From: Anaerolineae bacterium | Lineage (GTDB): Bacteria > Chloroflexota > Anaerolineae > Anaerolineales > UBA4823 | Reading direction: 5' to 3' | Length of the DNA stretch: 64,000 nucleotides | Assembly (NCBI GenBank): GCA_003327455.1 | Contig: QOQU01000006.1 | Location: 124,001 to 188,000 of the forward strand | Part shown: positions 60,998 through 64,000 of the stretch, piece by piece | How the letters are laid out: every line of letters begins with the position of its first letter | Position numbering within the stretch: the stretch's first letter is position 1 | The notes under the pieces: generated by a model | Databases searched by the model: none | Told to the model about the DNA's origin: nothing | What the model saw: only the letters and a program-made list of their open reading frames with translations | Program-made: the position numbers and the translations under genes

Positions 60998-61037
60998 AAG
61001 TCCCTCTACATTCAGGTAAAAGAGGGACTTCTCTTTT
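60998..61037 (+). terminator. Terminator after the Fe/Mn SOD gene
   Basis: AAGTCCCTCT (60998-61007) and AGAGGGACTT (61021-61030) form a perfect 10-bp stem, followed by CTCTTTTT. Confidence 0.8.
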
Positions 61038-61203
61038 TATAATTTCGTCAATTTTATCTAAACATTCTTTATGATTTTTGTCTTAATAGATTGTGACTGA
61101 ATCTTAATCTGAATCGTCGAAATACGGGGTAAATTGGAGTAAAATATAAATAACCTCAACCATCCTAATCGGTTTGATTCCCAATTTACAGGAGGAAAAT
61201 CCC

Positions 61204-61605
61204 ATGACCCACATTATCACCAGTTTATGTTTGCGGGATGCAGGCTGCGTGGAGGTCTGTCCGGTGGAATGTATTGTGCCAGGCAAGCCCATTGAAGAGT
61301 GGCCGTGGTACTATATTGACCCCGACACCTGTATTGATTGCGGCGCATGTGTCCCTGAATGCCCTTACGAGGCAATCTTCCCCGAAGATGAGGTTCCTTC
61401 CGCATATGTCGCCAAAGGTGGAGAATACCAGAACAAGGTCGGCTTCACCGGCCATTACGAAGGCACCAATCATCATGGTGAGAAAGTCGTTCTCGACACC
61501 GTCCGTCAACTCGAAAAAGGTGAGACGGTTGATCTAACCCCCGATATCAAAGAAAACTATCGCTACTTCCAAGAGGGCCCTGGCTACAAAGCCCTTGAGA
61601 TGTAA
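61204..61605 (+). CDS. Ferredoxin with two Fe-S clusters
   Basis: A 133-residue protein starting at ATG 61204, with GGAGGAAAA before it. An N-terminal cluster motif CLRDAGCVEVCPVECI (9-24) and CIDCGACVPECPYEAIF (~46-62) give two clusters of the bacterial type (3Fe/4Fe or 2x4Fe). The C-terminal ~70 residues form a less usual extension with GHYEGTNHHGEKVVL. It is a soluble electron carrier. It stands alone, ended by a strong terminator. Confidence 0.88.
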   Translation: MTHIITSLCLRDAGCVEVCPVECIVPGKPIEEWPWYYIDPDTCIDCGACVPECPYEAIFPEDEVPSAYVAKGGEYQNKVGFTGHYEGTNHHGEKVVLDTVRQLEKGETVDLTPDIKENYRYFQEGPGYKALEM

Positions 61606-61612
61606 TCGAAAC

Positions 61613-61651
61613 AAAGAGAGCCAGATGCCCATTGTTTGTCTGGCTCTCTTT
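61613..61651 (+). terminator. Strong terminator after the ferredoxin gene
   Basis: AAAGAGAGCCAGA (61613-61625) pairs perfectly over 13 bp with TCTGGCTCTCTTT (61639-61651), which ends in T residues. Confidence 0.85.
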
Positions 61652-61728
61652 CAAACACTTTGTAACCTCGGACATCCAGAAATTTTTGCGCTTCATCCAG
61701 CCTATCTCTTCAGCCAGGGGAGGTGGTT

Positions 61729-62790
61729 ATGCAGATCACACATGCTGAAGTTGTGCCGGTTGAATTAACCTTACGAGAGGCAGTTCAATTAGCCCATCTA
61801 GCCCCAATCCAAAAGGTAACGGCAATTTTCGTCCGCCTGGAAACCCGTCAGGGGCAGAGCGCGTGGGGATGCACGATTGCCCACCCTCAACTCAACGGTT
61901 ATCATCCTGAAAAAGTCAAGAAGGTATGCCAGGATTGCGCGGTCAGGGCGGTCGATCTTCATCCTCTCAACCTGGAAAATGCCCTTGCCGAACTTGCCCC
62001 AATATGCGCAGATTGTCCTCCTGCACTGTGCGCCTTCGATCTCGCTTTTCATGATCTTCTTGGTCTGGCTGCCGACTTACCGCTCTATCGTTTATTAGGA
62101 GGTTATCGCAACCGCATACAAACCTCTATCACCATTCCGATTGCGTCGATCGATGAAAGTGTCGAACTCGCTCGCCAGTACGCGGCGCAGGGATTTCGGA
62201 TTTTCAAAGTAAAAGGCGGTTTAGATGCCGCTGATGATGTGCAACGGGTGCAAGCCATTCATCGCGCCTGTCCAGAATTTACCCTTCGGCTGGATGCTGA
62301 TGGCGGGTATACTGCCCAGGAGGCAATCGAGGTTGCCCGCGCCCTGGAGGGTTTGATTGAGTTTTTTGAACAGCCCACCGCCCCTGACGATTTGCAAACC
62401 TTACGCGAGATCACCCAATTGAGTCCAGTCCCCATCCTGGCAGACCAGAGCGCATGTGGGGCTGAGTCGGCTCTGCAAATCGCTGCCCAACGGGCAGCGC
62501 ACGGAATTTCGGTAAAACTGGCTGCCTGCGGTGGCATCCGCGCGGCCTATCAAGTCGACGCCATTGCTCGCGCCGGGCGTCTATCCACCATGGTAAGCTG
62601 TCTGATCGAACCAGCCCTGCTGATTGCGGCTGGCCTCAGCCTGGCACTTGCCAGCCCCAACGTCCAATATGGGGATCTGGATGGACACCTGGTGCTGAAG
62701 GACGATCCTACCCAGGCTGGATTTATTCTCAAAGATGGTTGGCTGATCGCCTCCGAAGTGCCCGGTCTCGGATATTCGGTAAACCTGTAA
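61729..62790 (+). CDS. Enolase-superfamily enzyme (mandelate racemase/muconate lactonizing type)
   Basis: A 353-residue protein. Catalytic Lys motif FKVKGG (~163), metal ligands Asp in LRLDADGGYT (~190), Glu in FEQPTAP (~215) and Asp in ILADQSACG (~240), and the second acid/base Lys in SVKLAACGG (~265). It lies in the dipeptide epimerase/o-succinylbenzoate synthase-like subgroup by length and KxK pattern; the substrate cannot be fixed. ATG 61729 follows GGGGAGG with 5 bases between. Confidence 0.82.
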   Translation: MQITHAEVVPVELTLREAVQLAHLAPIQKVTAIFVRLETRQGQSAWGCTIAHPQLNGYHPEKVKKVCQDCAVRAVDLHPLNLENALAELAPICADCPPALCAFDLAFHDLLGLAADLPLYRLLGGYRNRIQTSITIPIASIDESVELARQYAAQGFRIFKVKGGLDAADDVQRVQAIHRACPEFTLRLDADGGYTAQEAIEVARALEGLIEFFEQPTAPDDLQTLREITQLSPVPILADQSACGAESALQIAAQRAAHGISVKLAACGGIRAAYQVDAIARAGRLSTMVSCLIEPALLIAAGLSLALASPNVQYGDLDGHLVLKDDPTQAGFILKDGWLIASEVPGLGYSVNL

Positions 62791-62830
62791 CCAGCTAACC
62801 AGCCATTCATTTTTCAAGTACAATTAGGGT

Positions 62831-63649
62831 ATGGCAATGCTGATTCTGATCCGCGGCGCCGGCGAGATGGCAAGCGGCATTGCTTACCGCTTGCAGCGCG
62901 CCGGCTTAAAAGTTATTATGACCGAGTTACCTCAACCCCTGGCGGTCAGGCGCTGGGTTTGCTTTTCAGAAGCCGTTTATGATGGGCAATGCTCGGTCGA
63001 AGGCATTGAGGCACGGCGGATCAAAGATCCCACCGACACCCTCAAAATCTTGCAGGTAATGGCAAAAGGGATCATCCCCGTCCTGATCGACCCCGAAGGC
63101 GAGTCGATCTCTGCCTTACATCCCACCGTGGTCATCGATGCCCGGATGCTAAAAAAGCCCGTAGAATTAATTCCGCAACGGGTGAATCTGATCATCGGTT
63201 TAGGGCCAGGTTTTACGGCAGGGAAAAACTGCCATGCCGCGATTGAAACCAATCGCGGGCATACCCTGGGACGGGTTTACTGGGAAGGCTCTCCACAAGC
63301 CGATACCGGCATCCCGGACGCCGTGGGCGCAGTGCGCGAGAAGCGGGTTCTTCGAGCGCCAACCAATGGCGTCTTTCAGCCCAAAGCCTCCATTGGCGAT
63401 CACATCGAGGAAGGCCAGGTGATCGCTGAAGTAAACGGTCAACCCATCCTTGCGCCTTTTAAAGGTGTCCTGCGCGGCTTATTGCGGGAAGGGCTGGAAG
63501 TACCCCAAAACCTGAAAGTTGGCGATTTGGATCCGCGCGACGACCCCACTTACTGCAAGCTCGTCTCGGATAAAGCCCTTGCGGTTGGCGGCGCAGCCCT
63601 GGAAGCAATCCTATCCAAACCGAACCTGCGCCCTCATTTATGGAGTTGA
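62831..63649 (+). CDS. yqeB: YqeB, selenium-dependent molybdenum hydroxylase accessory protein
   Basis: A 272-residue protein of the EF2563/YqeB family. The N-terminal Rossmann-like segment ILIRGAGEMASGIAYRLQRAGLKVIMTE (5-32) and DARMLKKP, NLIIGLGPGFTAGKNCHAAIETNRGHTLGRV (~120-150) are diagnostic. The family tracks with selenium-dependent xanthine dehydrogenase and purine hydroxylase in genomes that have selD. It is followed by yqeC after 49 bases. Biochemical function is not established. Confidence 0.9.
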   Translation: MAMLILIRGAGEMASGIAYRLQRAGLKVIMTELPQPLAVRRWVCFSEAVYDGQCSVEGIEARRIKDPTDTLKILQVMAKGIIPVLIDPEGESISALHPTVVIDARMLKKPVELIPQRVNLIIGLGPGFTAGKNCHAAIETNRGHTLGRVYWEGSPQADTGIPDAVGAVREKRVLRAPTNGVFQPKASIGDHIEEGQVIAEVNGQPILAPFKGVLRGLLREGLEVPQNLKVGDLDPRDDPTYCKLVSDKALAVGGAALEAILSKPNLRPHLWS

Positions 63650-63698
63650 GCGAAACGGTGGTCATAACATTCCAGGCACACAATTCAGCCAGACTTCG

Positions 63699-64000
63699 AT
63701 GAATCTCGATCTGCGGCGCGCCTTACGTTTATCCTTTCCATCCAGCATTGCCCTTGTTGGAGCTGGGGGCAAAACCACAACGCTATACCAACTGGCGAGA
63801 GAATACCAATCAGAATATCCGTTGGTCATCCTGACAACCAGCACCCACCTGGGCAGGGAACAGGTTCGCGCCGCCGATTTCCACCTGATCCATCACGGCG
63901 AACTTAAGCAGACGTGGGAGCAAATTCGCGCTCGTCAGGGCAGATTGTGTTTGACCGCAGAGTGGGATAGCCAGACCCAGCGCTGGCAGGGTCTGGACTC
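63699..64000 (+). CDS. yqeC: YqeC, selenium cofactor accessory protein (partial)
   Basis: The visible 100 codons start MNLDLRRALRLSFPSSIALV and contain a P-loop GAGGKTTTLYQL (22-33), then PLVILTTSTHLG. This is the N-terminus of YqeC, which accompanies YqeB in selenium-dependent molybdenum hydroxylase systems. The gene runs off the right edge. No strong ribosome site precedes the ATG; translation may be coupled to the preceding transcript. Confidence 0.82.
   Translation, partial: MNLDLRRALRLSFPSSIALVGAGGKTTTLYQLAREYQSEYPLVILTTSTHLGREQVRAADFHLIHHGELKQTWEQIRARQGRLCLTAEWDSQTQRWQGLD

Noticed and set aside
1-64000. CRISPR arrays, rRNA or tRNA genes, intact transposases
   Set aside because: I looked for regular direct repeats, cloverleaf-like segments and transposase motifs and found none that I could support.

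Overview
The window looks like a chromosomal piece of a bacterium of the phylum Chloroflexota, probably class Anaerolineae. This is an inference from gene content and protein style: anaerobe genes (nrfHA, selenium-dependent molybdenum hydroxylase accessory genes, two selenoproteins) sit beside nickel and iron/manganese superoxide dismutases, and FtsK, ClpC, PriA and SbcCD are of the free-living type. There is no rRNA, no tRNA gene and no CRISPR array that I can see.

Region 1 (1-10,330) differs from the rest. It is a run of small, mostly unrelated genes, all on the minus strand, separated by 60-110 bp imperfect palindromes. The better ones start with RYYYAAC and end with GTTRRRY, the hallmark of integron attC sites. 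Cassettes carry HicAB and DUF4258/YgiT toxin-antitoxin modules, an alpha/beta hydrolase, a VOC protein, DUF2442 with a broken DUF4160 partner, a CPBP protease with a nonsense codon, two helix-hairpin-helix-like proteins, a nuclease-fold protein, a lipoprotein and a partial DUF2075 ATPase. At 6,693-6,894, on the opposite strand, lies the N-terminal part of an integron integrase (IntI), frameshifted and cut off exactly at an attC box, with an attI-like point just upstream. A second copy of the same 13-base attI-like sequence stands at 10,309, where the array ends. The region is read as a decaying, possibly tandem, integron without a functional integrase.

Region 2 (10,561-15,868): rnz, sbcD and sbcC, then a DoxX-like membrane protein.

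Region 3 (15,955-29,985): a purine or N-heterocycle catabolic locus. A DUF2877 (AllH-type) gene diverges from a long plus-strand series: nucleobase permease, three-subunit molybdenum hydroxylase (xanthine dehydrogenase family), FadR-type GntR regulator, FdrA (AllF), DUF1116 (AllG), a cyclase-family hydrolase, a GNAT-like protein, a thiolase whose catalytic Cys is replaced by Pro, and a DUF35 Zn-ribbon/OB protein. A palindrome typical of GntR operators lies in the divergent spacer.

Region 4 (30,429-46,208): MacB-like ABC exporter, nrfHA with a textbook Crp/Fnr box centred at about -41.5, a convergent Crp/Fnr regulator, a phosphoribosyltransferase, a membrane protein, priA, a CorC/HlyC protein, a MEMO protein and a NarL-type two-component system.

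Region 5 (46,209-53,043): a T-box-like leader, a SelW/Rdx selenoprotein with an in-frame TGA (C-A-V-U), trpS, dtd, an antiporter with a PII-like protein and a prohibitin-family protein, then selD, which is itself a selenoprotein (C-A-G-U). The two putative SECIS hairpins share the same GGTGC loop. A NifU-like protein and a stand-alone cyclic-nucleotide-binding protein follow.

Region 6 (53,208-64,000): clpC, ftsK, an EamA transporter joined to the NiSOD pair sodN-sodX, a divergent Fe/Mn SOD, a ferredoxin, an enolase-superfamily enzyme, then yqeB and the start of yqeC. YqeB and YqeC belong to the selenium-dependent molybdenum hydroxylase trait, which fits selD and the hydroxylase of region 3.
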